Source of the DNA: Lelliottia wanjuensis | GTDB lineage: Bacteria > Pseudomonadota > Gammaproteobacteria > Enterobacterales > Enterobacteriaceae | Direction of reading: 5' to 3' | DNA length: 64,000 nt | Assembly (NCBI RefSeq): GCF_030238365.1 | Contig: NZ_JASSOT010000048.1 | Span: 1-64,000 of the forward strand | In this document: piece after piece, positions 1 to 8,460 of the stretch | Position numbering within the stretch: position 1 is the first letter of the stretch | How the letters are laid out: the number at the start of each line of letters is the position of its first letter | The notes under the pieces: generated by a model | Database searches by the model: none | What the model saw: only the letters and a program-made list of their open reading frames with translations | Told to the model about the DNA's origin: nothing | Program-made: the position numbers and the translations under genes

Positions 1-104
1 CGCGGTGGTCCCACCTGACCCCATGCCGAACTCAGAAGTGAAACGCCGTAGCGCCGATGGTAGTGTGGGGTCTCCCCATGTGAGAGTAGGGAACTGCCAG
101 GCAT
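1..104 (+). rRNA. rrf: 5S rRNA, 3' portion (5' end outside window)
   Basis: The first 104 bases match enterobacterial 5S rRNA almost base for base, from just inside helix I through the conserved CCGAACTCAGAAGTGAAACG loop to the closing 3' strand ending CCAGGCAT. About 16 nucleotides of the 5' end lie before the window. It is the last gene of an rRNA operon whose 16S and 23S genes must be upstream. In E. coli the operon preceding murB-birA is rrnB, so this is probably its equivalent. Confidence 0.97.
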
Positions 105-117
105 CAATTAAGTGAAG

Positions 118-143
118 AGGCCATCCGAAAGGATGGCCTTTTT
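118..143 (+). terminator. rRNA operon terminator
   Basis: A 9-bp perfect stem (AGGCCATCC / GGATGGCCT) with a GAAA tetraloop is followed by a run of T. It begins 13 bases after the 5S 3' end, where rrn operons carry their intrinsic terminator. Confidence 0.93.
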
Positions 144-248
144 GCGTTTTTATCGAACATCAGATCCCCTTCACGACGCAGCAAACTAATCCCCCATCCC
201 CGCACATATACGGTAAACTATCCCTGATTTTGCATCAGGATAGCATCT

Positions 249-1277
249 ATGAATCACTCCCTTAAGCCCTGGAATACCTTTGGCATTCAACGTAATGCCA
301 ACAATATCGTGCGCGCCGAAAACGCTCAGCAACTGCTCGACGCGTGGAAAACCGCCACTGAAAATCACCAACCTGTCCTGATCCTCGGCGAGGGGAGTAA
401 CGTTCTCTTTCTTGATGATTTCGCCGGTACGGTCATTGTGAACCGCATTTCAGGTATTGATGTCACCGAGACAGAAGACAGCTGGCATTTGCACATCGGG
501 GCAGGTGAAAACTGGCACAAGCTGGTGCAATTCACCCTCGAGCATGGGATGGCTGGCCTGGAAAATCTGGCGCTCATTCCCGGATGTGCAGGATCGTCCC
601 CCATTCAAAATATCGGTGCCTACGGCATCGAGCTGAAACATGTTTGCGAGTATGTCGACTGCATCGAGCTGGCAACGGGCAAAGCCAGCCGACTGACGGC
701 CGAGCAATGCCGTTTTGGCTACCGCGACAGCATCTTCAAACATGAATACCAGGATCGCTATGTCATTGTTTCTGTTGGCCTGCGTCTGGCAAAACAGTGG
801 CAGCCGGTCTTAACCTACGGTGATTTGACGCGCCTTGATCCGCAAACCGTAACGCCTCGCGATGTGTTTGATGCCGTCTGCCACATGCGCATGACCAAAC
901 TGCCCGACCCGAAGGTGAATGGTAACGCCGGTAGCTTCTTCAAAAACCCGGTGATCGGTAGCGAAACGGCACAAGCCCTGCTCGCACAATGGCCCAATGC
1001 GCCACATTATCCGCAGGCAGATGGCAGCGTAAAACTGGCCGCGGGCTGGCTAATCGATCAATGTCAGCTCAAAGGCGCGGTCGAGGGTGGCGCAGCGGTG
1101 CATCGCCAGCAGGCACTGGTGCTCATCAATGAGAATAACGCGACCAGTGAAGATGTCGTGCGCCTGGCCCATCACGTTCGCCAGTGCGTGGGCGATAAAT
1201 TCAACGTCTGGCTTGAGCCGGAAGTCCGCTTTATTGGTCGTACTGGTGAAGTGAACGCCGTGGAGACAATTGCGTGA
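249..1277 (+). CDS. murB: UDP-N-acetylenolpyruvoylglucosamine reductase MurB
   Basis: MurB is the cytoplasmic FAD enzyme that reduces UDP-GlcNAc-enolpyruvate to UDP-MurNAc with NADPH, the second committed step of peptidoglycan precursor synthesis. The 342-residue length equals that of E. coli MurB. The key residues fall at the E. coli positions: Tyr158 and Arg159 in FGYRD, the proton donor Ser229 in GNAGSFF, and Glu325 in LEPEVRF. The N-terminal half carries the FAD-binding segment (GEGSNVLF near 47-54 and [17 protein letters not shown] near 110-126). Its last codons overlap birA by 4 bases, so the two genes are co-transcribed and probably translationally coupled. It lies directly downstream of the 5S gene, as in E. 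coli. Confidence 0.98.
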   Translation: MNHSLKPWNTFGIQRNANNIVRAENAQQLLDAWKTATENHQPVLILGEGSNVLFLDDFAGTVIVNRISGIDVTETEDSWHLHIGAGENWHKLVQFTLEHGMAGLENLALIPGCAGSSPIQNIGAYGIELKHVCEYVDCIELATGKASRLTAEQCRFGYRDSIFKHEYQDRYVIVSVGLRLAKQWQPVLTYGDLTRLDPQTVTPRDVFDAVCHMRMTKLPDPKVNGNAGSFFKNPVIGSETAQALLAQWPNAPHYPQADGSVKLAAGWLIDQCQLKGAVEGGAAVHRQQALVLINENNATSEDVVRLAHHVRQCVGDKFNVWLEPEVRFIGRTGEVNAVETIA

Positions 1278-2236
1278 AAGATAACACCGTCCCGTTAACA
1301 CTGATTAGCATCCTGGCTGACGGTGAGTTTCACTCTGGCGAGCAGCTGGGTGAACGCCTCGGCATGAGCCGCGCGGCAATCAACAAGCACATTCAAACCC
1401 TGCGCGACTGGGGCGTGGATGTCTTCACCGTTCCGGGAAAAGGCTACAGCCTGCCCGAACCCATCCAGTTACTGGATGAAGAGGTGATTTGTCGTCAGCT
1501 TGACCAGGGGAAAGTGACGGTCTTACCGGTTATCGATTCAACCAACCAGTATTTACTCGACCGCATCAGCAGCCTCAACTCGGGTGACTGCTGCGTTGCC
1601 GAATATCAGCAGGCTGGTCGCGGTCGCCGCGGCCGCAAGTGGTTCTCGCCTTTTGGCGCCAACCTCTATCTGTCGATGTTCTGGCGTCTTGAGCAAGGTC
1701 CCGCCGCCGCCATTGGCTTAAGTCTGGTGATTGGCATCGTGATGGCCGAAGTGCTGCACGATCTGGGCGCAGACAAAGTCCGCGTAAAATGGCCAAACGA
1801 TCTCTATCTGAACGATCGTAAACTGGCCGGTATTTTAGTCGAACTGACAGGCAAAACCGGAGATGCCGCGCAGATCGTGATCGGCGCGGGTCTTAACATG
1901 GTGATGCGCCAGGTGCAGTCTGACATCGTCAATCAGGGCTGGATCACGCTGCAGGAAGCGGGCATCACCATCGACCGCAACACCCTCGCCGTTCGTCTGA
2001 TTAAAGATCTGCGCGACGCGTTGACGCTCTTTGAGCAGGACGGGCTGGCACCGTTCCTCTCCCGCTGGGAGAAGCTCGACAACTTTATTCATCGCCCGGT
2101 GAAGCTGATCATTGGCGACAAAGAGATCTTCGGTGTTTCCCGCGGTATCGATGCCCAGGGGGCGCTCTTGCTTGAGCAAGATGGTGTTCTTAAGCCGTGG
2201 GTTGGCGGTGAAATCTCACTAAGAAGTGCGGAATAA
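1274..2236 (+). CDS. birA: Bifunctional biotin ligase / biotin operon repressor BirA
   Basis: BirA activates biotin to biotinyl-AMP, transfers it to the biotin carboxyl carrier protein, and as a dimer represses the bio operon. The 320-residue protein has the expected three parts: an N-terminal winged helix ([20 protein letters not shown], about 22-41), the central ligase domain with the biotin/AMP loop GRGRRG at 115-120 and Lys183 in DRKLAG, and a C-terminal SH3-like domain. Translation starts at a GTG inside the GTGA overlap with the murB stop. In E. coli K-12 the next gene is coaA; here an intrinsic terminator and then a cellulose operon follow, so the gene neighbourhood changes after this gene. 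Confidence 0.98.
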   Translation: MKDNTVPLTLISILADGEFHSGEQLGERLGMSRAAINKHIQTLRDWGVDVFTVPGKGYSLPEPIQLLDEEVICRQLDQGKVTVLPVIDSTNQYLLDRISSLNSGDCCVAEYQQAGRGRRGRKWFSPFGANLYLSMFWRLEQGPAAAIGLSLVIGIVMAEVLHDLGADKVRVKWPNDLYLNDRKLAGILVELTGKTGDAAQIVIGAGLNMVMRQVQSDIVNQGWITLQEAGITIDRNTLAVRLIKDLRDALTLFEQDGLAPFLSRWEKLDNFIHRPVKLIIGDKEIFGVSRGIDAQGALLLEQDGVLKPWVGGEISLRSAE

Positions 2237-2240
2237 CCTG

Positions 2241-2264
2241 AGGGAGCCTGTGGCTCCCTTTTTT
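2241..2264 (+). terminator. murB-birA terminator
   Basis: An 8-bp stem (AGGGAGCC / GGCTCCCT) with a 3-base loop leads into a T run, starting 5 bases after the birA stop codon. Confidence 0.93.
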
Positions 2265-2753
2265 ATCACTTTCTTCGCCTCCCCCCTAAAATGGTAGGGA
2301 TATAAATAATATTAACCAGAATAAGGGGTTAACGATTTCCATAAAATAATAACGGCGAAAATGTATTTCAAAATATTTCACAGAGTAACGTTTTATTAAA
2401 GTAAGAATCATCCTGGTCAGTCTTTAGTTCTTTGTAATTCAATTTTATCCATACAGAGCACTGCTTTTAAAGTCAAAACTGAATGTTAATCCCCTTAGTT
2501 CCGCTTAACTAAAACCAAAAACACTTCGGTATTTTTCTGGGTTAAAAACAGTTAGCATGTGTCGAGTAGATGATTATGCATATGCTGTAAATAAGTCTTT
2601 CAGTAATAAAACCATAATTTAAACATGCCAAAAATAAGCGTACGGGTAAAACCGTAACGTGACTGTACACCTACACCTGAATAAAACACGTCTGTTGATC
2701 GTCAATGGCCACTAATGACAAACCGTGGTGTGTACATTATTTATTTGTAAATC
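2265..2753. promoter_or_regulatory. AT-rich intergenic leader before the first cellulose operon
   Basis: About 490 bases without a credible ORF and clearly richer in A+T than the flanking genes. It must hold the promoter of the bcsO-Q-A-B-C-D-Z operon, but I cannot single out one -35/-10 pair. Two small inverted repeats are visible: TACGG/CCGTA at 2641-2656, and TGTACAC (2664-2670) paired with GTGTACA (2730-2736) around a 59-base spacer. The junction between the rrn-birA block and the bcs block lies here. No tRNA or known riboswitch is recognised. Confidence 0.5.
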
Positions 2754-3269
2754 ATGAGTATAACTATGAATCATTATGATGATTTGCAGCGATTTAAGGA
2801 TAAAACGCGCAATCAAGCGCTCGATTTCAAAGACTTTTCTGTTCAAAACCAGGCGAGCGATCAGGGGAGTTGGGCCATTCTCAACCAGCTGACGCCTCAG
2901 ACGGAAACCCAGGCGTTTGCGCAAGGCGGGCACGTTTCCGTCGCCGCACCGCAGCCCGTGAGCGCCGAAACTTTCACGCTGGCCGAAGCCGCCCCAGTGG
3001 CAGAAATCGTCACTGCCGACGTGGTTCCCGCTCATGCCCCGTCGATTTTCCAGGGCGTCGCTGAACAGCTGGCTACCCAACCAGAGACTCCATCCGCACC
3101 CATACCAGCACCGGCCCCGATCCGCGCCGCTGCGCCAGTACCGGTTCAGGCTCCGACGGATGTGAATTTCTCACGCCTGTTTGCGCCCGTCGCAAGCACG
3201 CCAAAACCCGCCGCTGAAAAGAATCAGCCCCTGAATTCCCTGCTGGAAAGGATCGCCACATGCCGTTAA
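2754..3269 (+). CDS. bcsO: Cellulose biosynthesis accessory protein BcsO
   Basis: This is a 171-residue proline/alanine-rich protein without signal peptide or membrane segment. The N-terminal stretch NHYDDLQRFKDKTRNQALDFKDFS and the position as first gene of a BcsD-type operon match BcsO, a poorly characterised cytoplasmic accessory protein of enterobacterial cellulose operons. The middle (about 60-150) is low complexity, with repeated APAP/PVPVQAP segments, and is probably disordered. The 3' end overlaps bcsQ by 10 bases. Neither possible start (2754 or 2766) has a strong Shine-Dalgarno; the second begins exactly at the conserved MNHYDD and may be the true one. Its molecular role is not established; a scaffold for the synthase complex is only a guess. 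Confidence 0.82.
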   Translation: MSITMNHYDDLQRFKDKTRNQALDFKDFSVQNQASDQGSWAILNQLTPQTETQAFAQGGHVSVAAPQPVSAETFTLAEAAPVAEIVTADVVPAHAPSIFQGVAEQLATQPETPSAPIPAPAPIRAAAPVPVQAPTDVNFSRLFAPVASTPKPAAEKNQPLNSLLERIATCR

Positions 3270-4063
3270 TTTGCGTTTGCTCGCCAAAAGGCGGCGTGGG
3301 GAAAACGACCATGACCGCCAACCTGGCTTACGCCCTGGCGCGCTCGGGAAGCAAAGTGCTGGCGCTGGATTTCGATGTGCAAAACGCGCTGCGTCTGCAC
3401 TTCGGCGTTCCCCTTTCCGACAGCCGCGGATACGTGGCCAAAGTCGCGGAATCCTCCGACTGGAGCCAGTTTGTCCTCACCGCCGGCGGAAACCTGTTCG
3501 TGCTGCCGTACGGCGATGCCAGCGAAGAGCAGCGCATGGCGTTTGAGGAGCGACTCACCAATGATGAGCACTTTCTCACGCGCGGGCTGAGCACGCTGCT
3601 CAACTATCCGGGCCTGATTATCGTCGCCGATTTTCCTCCTGGCCCATCACCGGCGTTAAAAGCCATGTCGCGCCTGGCCGATCTGCATTTGATTACTCTC
3701 CTTGCCGACACCGCGTCCCTCTCTCTGCTGCCGCAAATTGAGAATCAGCGCCTGACGGGCGGGGTGCTCAACCACAAAGCCGGGCACTATTTCGTTCTCA
3801 ACCAAAGCGACAACCGCCGTCAGATCAGCCGGGATGTCACCACCTTCGTCGAGAATAAACTCGGCGATAAGCTACTGGGTGTGGTTCACCGCGACGAAAG
3901 TGTCGGGGAAGCCAACGCCTCTCAACAGTCCGTCTTCGACTTTAGCCCAGCCTCAGCCGCAGCCTTCGACATTGAGCTTATCGCCAAAAAAGTCGCCGGC
4001 ATTCTGGGCGTCAAAGTGGGTGACGGCACTGTTCACACCCTTCCGCGTAAGTCAGGGTTCTAA
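3260..4063 (+). CDS. bcsQ: Cellulose operon MinD/ParA-type ATPase BcsQ (first copy)
   Basis: BcsQ is a SIMIBI-class P-loop ATPase that helps assemble and place the cellulose secretion complex at the inner membrane. This 267-residue copy has a canonical deviant Walker A, KGGVGKTT at residues 10-17 including the signature lysine, a switch I aspartate in LALDFDVQNAL, and the Walker B region IIVADFPPG. The bcsO stop overlaps its start by 10 bases, and bcsA follows 18 bases after its stop. The second BcsQ in this window (17875-18627) lacks both lysines of this motif, so the two are clearly different subfamilies rather than a recent duplication. Confidence 0.93.
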   Translation: MPLICVCSPKGGVGKTTMTANLAYALARSGSKVLALDFDVQNALRLHFGVPLSDSRGYVAKVAESSDWSQFVLTAGGNLFVLPYGDASEEQRMAFEERLTNDEHFLTRGLSTLLNYPGLIIVADFPPGPSPALKAMSRLADLHLITLLADTASLSLLPQIENQRLTGGVLNHKAGHYFVLNQSDNRRQISRDVTTFVENKLGDKLLGVVHRDESVGEANASQQSVFDFSPASAAAFDIELIAKKVAGILGVKVGDGTVHTLPRKSGF

Positions 4064-4081
4064 ATTCACCCAGGGCGACCT

Positions 4082-6181
4082 ATGAAAAAGTTTCTTTTTA
4101 TTTTGCTGACGTTAGCAATGATCCCCATTGCGCTGCTGATCGTCATTACGCCGATGGACAGCCAGAAACAATATATCTTTGGCTTTATCAGCATTGGCCT
4201 GCTGTTTTTAATGGGCTTCAGCAAAAGACGCAGTATTTCCGTGATTATGGTGGTGATGTCATTATTGATGTCGACCCGCTATATGTATTTCCGCCTGACG
4301 CAAACCCTGCATTTTAATTCCGAGATTGAGACGATTCTCGGGATGGGTTTATTCCTCGCCGAGGTCTACGTCTGGGTCCTGCTCCTGCTGAACTACCTGC
4401 AAACCATCTGGCCGCTCAAGCGCGAGATTGTTCCGCTGCCGGACGACATGTCGCTCTGGCCGACGGTCGACGTCTATATCCCGACCTATAACGAATCGCT
4501 GGACGTGGTACGCGACACGGTGCTGGCCGCACAGTGCATCGACTACCCGCGCGACAAAATGAAAATCTACCTGCTCGATGACGGTAAGCGCCGCGAGTTC
4601 GCCGTCTTTGCGGCGGACGTCGGCGTGGGATACATCACGCGCAACGACAACTCCCACGCGAAAGCGGGCAACCTCAACCACGCGATGAAACTCACCCAGG
4701 GCGAGCTGATCACCGTCTTCGACTGCGACCACGTCGCCACGCGTATTTTCCTGCAGGCGACGGTGGGCGGGTTCCTGAAAGATCCGAAACTGGCGCTGGT
4801 GCAAACGCCGCACTACTTCTACTCGCCCGACCCGTTCGAGCGTAACCTCTCCGTCGGGCGCAATATCCCGAACGAAGGAACACTGTTCTACGGCCCGATT
4901 CAGCAGGGCAACGATAACTGGAACGCGACCTTCTTTTGCGGCTCCTGTGCGGTGATCCGCCGCAGCGCGCTGGAAGAGATCGGTGGCTTCGCCGTGGAAA
5001 CGGTGACGGAAGATGCCCACACCGCGCTGAAGATGCAGCGCCTCGGCTGGAAATCCGCGTTCCTCGATATTCCGCTAGCAGCCGGTCTTGCCACCGAGCG
5101 TCTGGTCCTGCACGTGATTCAGCGTACCCGCTGGGCGCGCGGGATGACGCAGATTTTCCGTCTGGATAACCCGCTCTTTGGCCGCGGCCTGACCATTCAG
5201 CAGCGCCTGTGCTACCTCAGCGCCATGCTCTATTACCAGTTTGCTCTGCCGCGCATCGCCTTCCTGACCGCGCCGCTGGCCTATCTGCTGTTTAACCTCA
5301 ACATCATCCACTCGTCGGCGGGCCTGGTCTTTGCCTACGCGTTGCCGCATCTGTTCCTGGCGATTTACCTGAACTCGCGCATGAACGGCCGCTATCGCTA
5401 CAGCTTCTGGGGTGAAATTTACGACTTAGTGCTGGCGTTCCACCTGGTGCTGCCGACCGTCGTCACCATGGTGTTCCCGAAACGCGGCAAGTTCAACGTG
5501 ACGGACAAAGGGGCGCTGCTCAACGTCGGTTACTTCGATTTCCGCGTCGTGCGCCCGCATCTGGTGATTGCGATCCTGTTAGGTATTGGCGTCATCGCCG
5601 GCATTGTCCGCGCCTGCGCCCATGACTACTACGGCGTGGACCCGAGCGTGATCGCCCTGAACGTTGGCTGGGGACTCTACAGCCTGATCTTCCTGCTGGC
5701 GGCGATCGCCGTCGCCCGTGAAACGCGCCAGACGCGCAAAACCATCCGCATCGACGTCAAAATCCCGGTGCTGATCCACTACGCCAGCGGTATCTCTTCC
5801 CGCAGCCAGACCGCCGATCTGTCGATGGGCGGCTGCCGCGTGGAGCTCCCGGACGAGCGCCATCTGACGGACGACATCGAAGAGGTCGAGCTATTACTTC
5901 AATCCGGCGCGATCAGCATTCCGGTCAAAGTGGTCGCCACGGACGAACAGTTTATTCGCCTGATGTTTGAAGATATCCCCCTGGCGCGCCGCCGTGAGCT
6001 GGTGCGCGTGGTGCTGGCCCGTGCCGATGCGTGGATCCAGCCGCCAAAACCGCAGGACAACCCGTTCCGTTCGCTGCTGACCATCGTGCGCTGCGTGTTT
6101 GATCTCTTCTGGCTGACGTGGAAAACGCGCCGGGAGAACCGCCGCGCGCAGGCGCAGGTCCAGGAGGACGGCAACGCATGA
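4082..6181 (+). CDS. bcsA: Cellulose synthase catalytic subunit BcsA (first copy)
   Basis: BcsA polymerises UDP-glucose into beta-1,4-glucan and threads it across the inner membrane. This 699-residue copy lacks the roughly 170-residue N-terminal extension of the E. coli enzyme and starts directly with membrane helices. The GT2 motifs are intact: DD at 166-167, DCD at 214-216, FFCGS at 284-288, TED at 309-311 and QRTRW at 347-351. A C-terminal PilZ domain keeps both c-di-GMP signatures (RxxxR at 552-556 and DLSMGG at 579-584), so activation by c-di-GMP is expected. A good SD-like GGGCGACC sits just before the ATG. The stop overlaps bcsB in an ATGA. Confidence 0.97.
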   Translation: MKKFLFILLTLAMIPIALLIVITPMDSQKQYIFGFISIGLLFLMGFSKRRSISVIMVVMSLLMSTRYMYFRLTQTLHFNSEIETILGMGLFLAEVYVWVLLLLNYLQTIWPLKREIVPLPDDMSLWPTVDVYIPTYNESLDVVRDTVLAAQCIDYPRDKMKIYLLDDGKRREFAVFAADVGVGYITRNDNSHAKAGNLNHAMKLTQGELITVFDCDHVATRIFLQATVGGFLKDPKLALVQTPHYFYSPDPFERNLSVGRNIPNEGTLFYGPIQQGNDNWNATFFCGSCAVIRRSALEEIGGFAVETVTEDAHTALKMQRLGWKSAFLDIPLAAGLATERLVLHVIQRTRWARGMTQIFRLDNPLFGRGLTIQQRLCYLSAMLYYQFALPRIAFLTAPLAYLLFNLNIIHSSAGLVFAYALPHLFLAIYLNSRMNGRYRYSFWGEIYDLVLAFHLVLPTVVTMVFPKRGKFNVTDKGALLNVGYFDFRVVRPHLVIAILLGIGVIAGIVRACAHDYYGVDPSVIALNVGWGLYSLIFLLAAIAVARETRQTRKTIRIDVKIPVLIHYASGISSRSQTADLSMGGCRVELPDERHLTDDIEEVELLLQSGAISIPVKVVATDEQFIRLMFEDIPLARRRELVRVVLARADAWIQPPKPQDNPFRSLLTIVRCVFDLFWLTWKTRRENRRAQAQVQEDGNA

Positions 6182-8460
6182 AACAGCTGACAAAACTCAC
6201 TTTGCTTGCGGCATCGCTGTTTGCGCTGCCGCTGCACAGCGAAGAAACCACCGTCGAATCGCTGCTGCCGGTCGACATGCCCGCGCCCGCCCCGGCGGCG
6301 CTCCCGACCTTTGTCCCTTCTACGGTGAACAGCATCAGCGTGGCGCAGATGGGCCAGCCGCAGGGGCTGGTGCTGAGCGGCGGCCAGCTGCAGGGCGGGA
6401 TGAACTTCACCCTGCCGGTCGACCAGGTGATCACCAACGCCCAGCTTTCGCTGAATGTGAAAGTCTCGCCCGCGATGGCGACGCGCAACGCCACTATGCA
6501 GCTGATGCTCAACGGCCAGCCGCTGGGCACCGTGCCGCTGGGCGCGGCGGACAGCGACATCTCCCGCTTCCAGCTGGATATCCCGGCGGCGCTGCTGGTC
6601 TCCAGCAACAATCTGAGCCTGAAAATCAACGACGGGGACGCGATGCAATGCCAGCGCGATCTGTCGGATAAATATCGCGTCACCATCCTGCCGGATTCGC
6701 GTTTCGAGCTGGAAGGGCAGCAGCTGGATATCGGCTCCGACCTGAGCCATTTCCCGCGCCCGTTCTTCGACAGTATGCAGATGACCCCTGCGGCGATCGC
6801 CTTTGCTTTTGGCCCGACGCTCAGCAGCGATGCCCTCAGCGCCGCGGCGTTGATCTCCTCCTGGCTCGGTATTCAGGCCGATTATCGCGGCGTCTCCTTC
6901 GCGGCGCTGCACGACCGGCTGCCGGAGAAAAACGGCATTCTGATCGGCCATCCGGGCGATAAAATCGGCGGCCTGACGCTGCCGCAATCCACCCAGCCGA
7001 TGCTACAGGTGATCGATAACCCGGCGAACCCGGTGTACAAACTGCTGCTGGTTGTCGGGAACGACGAAGCGGCGCTGCGCACGGCGGCATGGCGACTGAC
7101 GCGCGGCAACTTTGCCCTGCAAACCGCCAGCACCACGATCCCCGCGCAGACGATCCCGGCGAGCAAACCTTACGACGCCCCGCGCTGGATCCCAACGGAT
7201 CGTCCGGTGAAGCTCTCAGAGCTGATCCGCAAGGATCAAAGCCTGACCGTCACCGGGATCTGGCATGCGCCTCTGCGCGTGGCGTTCCGCGCCGCGCCGG
7301 ATCTGTTCCTGTGGGACGGCGAAACCATTCCGCTGCACATCGGCTACCGCTTCCCGACGGAGAGCTGGATTGACGAAAATCGCTCCTGGCTCAGCATGAC
7401 CATGAACGACACTTTCCTGCACAACCTGCCGGTCAACAAACAGGGCGCGCTGGAAACCTTGTGGCACAAAGTGGGTGGCGACGCGCGGCAGGAGAAGTTC
7501 GATATGCCGCTGGAGCCGTACATGATCTACGGTGATAACCAGCTATCGCTCTATTTCAACATCACCGCGAAAGAGAACGCGCCGTGCAGCGTGCTGCTGA
7601 ACAACAACATCAAGAGCCGCATCGACGAAGATTCGTGGATCGATCTGAGCCACACGCGTCACTTCTCGCTCCTGCCGAATCTGTCGTACTTCGTCGGCGC
7701 ATCCTTCCCGTTCACCCGTCTGGCGGACTACTCCCAGACGGTGCTGCTCCTGCCTGAGCAGCCGACGGAAACCCAGATCGCCACGCTGCTGGATATGGCC
7801 GCACGATCCGGTAACGCCACCGGCACCGCGCTTTACAACAACCGCGTGGTGCTCGGCGTGCCAACGGCGGGCGGCAACCTGGAGCTACTGCGCACCCGCG
7901 ACGTACTGGCGGTGAGCGGCATGGCGCAGCACGATTTCAACCAGGCCCTGCTGAACGAATCGCCGTTTACCTCTCACGACAACACCCTGGGCGTGCGCAC
8001 GCCAACCACCTGGCAAAAACTGCAGCGCTGGCTGGCGGGCGACTGGACCTCCGACGGCGTTGAAGCCGACCGTTACTTCTCCTCCAACGAAGCGTGGCGC
8101 GGGTTTGTCAGCTTCCGCTCCCCGTGGAGCAGCGACCGCCTGGTAGTGATGGCGCTCGGCAGCAACGACGACCAGCTCTCTCGCCTGCATGACGATTTAA
8201 CTTCCGCGCGCATCAACGCCGGGATCCGCGGCGACGCGGCAATCATCACCAACGAAAACGGCGTGCGCAGTTTCCGCGTTGGATCGCAGTTCCCGAGCGG
8301 TGAAATGCCGACCCAAATGATGATTGTCTGGTACGCCAACCAGCACTCGGCCCTGCTGGCGATCCTGGGTCTGATCATGAGTTCGCTGACCGGTCTGGGC
8401 CTGTACGCCTGGCTGAAAAAGCGTGCGCGTAAGCGCCTGAATCCGGAGAGCGGAAAGTGA
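6178..8460 (+). CDS. bcsB: Cellulose synthase periplasmic subunit BcsB (first copy)
   Basis: BcsB is the periplasmic, membrane-anchored partner that guides the nascent glucan and is required for BcsA activity. I start it at the ATG of the ATGA overlap with the bcsA stop, giving 760 residues. An N-terminal signal peptide (KLTLLAASLFALPLHS) is followed by a proline-rich linker, tandem carbohydrate-binding/flavodoxin-like modules (for example QGLVLSGGQLQGGMNFTLP near 60), and a C-terminal anchor helix at about 725-750 ending in a basic tail. The last bases overlap the bcsC start as GTGA, so A, B and C form a tightly coupled translation unit. Confidence 0.96.
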   Translation: MKQLTKLTLLAASLFALPLHSEETTVESLLPVDMPAPAPAALPTFVPSTVNSISVAQMGQPQGLVLSGGQLQGGMNFTLPVDQVITNAQLSLNVKVSPAMATRNATMQLMLNGQPLGTVPLGAADSDISRFQLDIPAALLVSSNNLSLKINDGDAMQCQRDLSDKYRVTILPDSRFELEGQQLDIGSDLSHFPRPFFDSMQMTPAAIAFAFGPTLSSDALSAAALISSWLGIQADYRGVSFAALHDRLPEKNGILIGHPGDKIGGLTLPQSTQPMLQVIDNPANPVYKLLLVVGNDEAALRTAAWRLTRGNFALQTASTTIPAQTIPASKPYDAPRWIPTDRPVKLSELIRKDQSLTVTGIWHAPLRVAFRAAPDLFLWDGETIPLHIGYRFPTESWIDENRSWLSMTMNDTFLHNLPVNKQGALETLWHKVGGDARQEKFDMPLEPYMIYGDNQLSLYFNITAKENAPCSVLLNNNIKSRIDEDSWIDLSHTRHFSLLPNLSYFVGASFPFTRLADYSQTVLLLPEQPTETQIATLLDMAARSGNATGTALYNNRVVLGVPTAGGNLELLRTRDVLAVSGMAQHDFNQALLNESPFTSHDNTLGVRTPTTWQKLQRWLAGDWTSDGVEADRYFSSNEAWRGFVSFRSPWSSDRLVVMALGSNDDQLSRLHDDLTSARINAGIRGDAAIITNENGVRSFRVGSQFPSGEMPTQMMIVWYANQHSALLAILGLIMSSLTGLGLYAWLKKRARKRLNPESGK

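Noticed and set aside
5899..6987. Open frame of 362 codons on the minus strand
   Set aside because: It spans the bcsA/bcsB junction in antisense and has no domain or Shine-Dalgarno.
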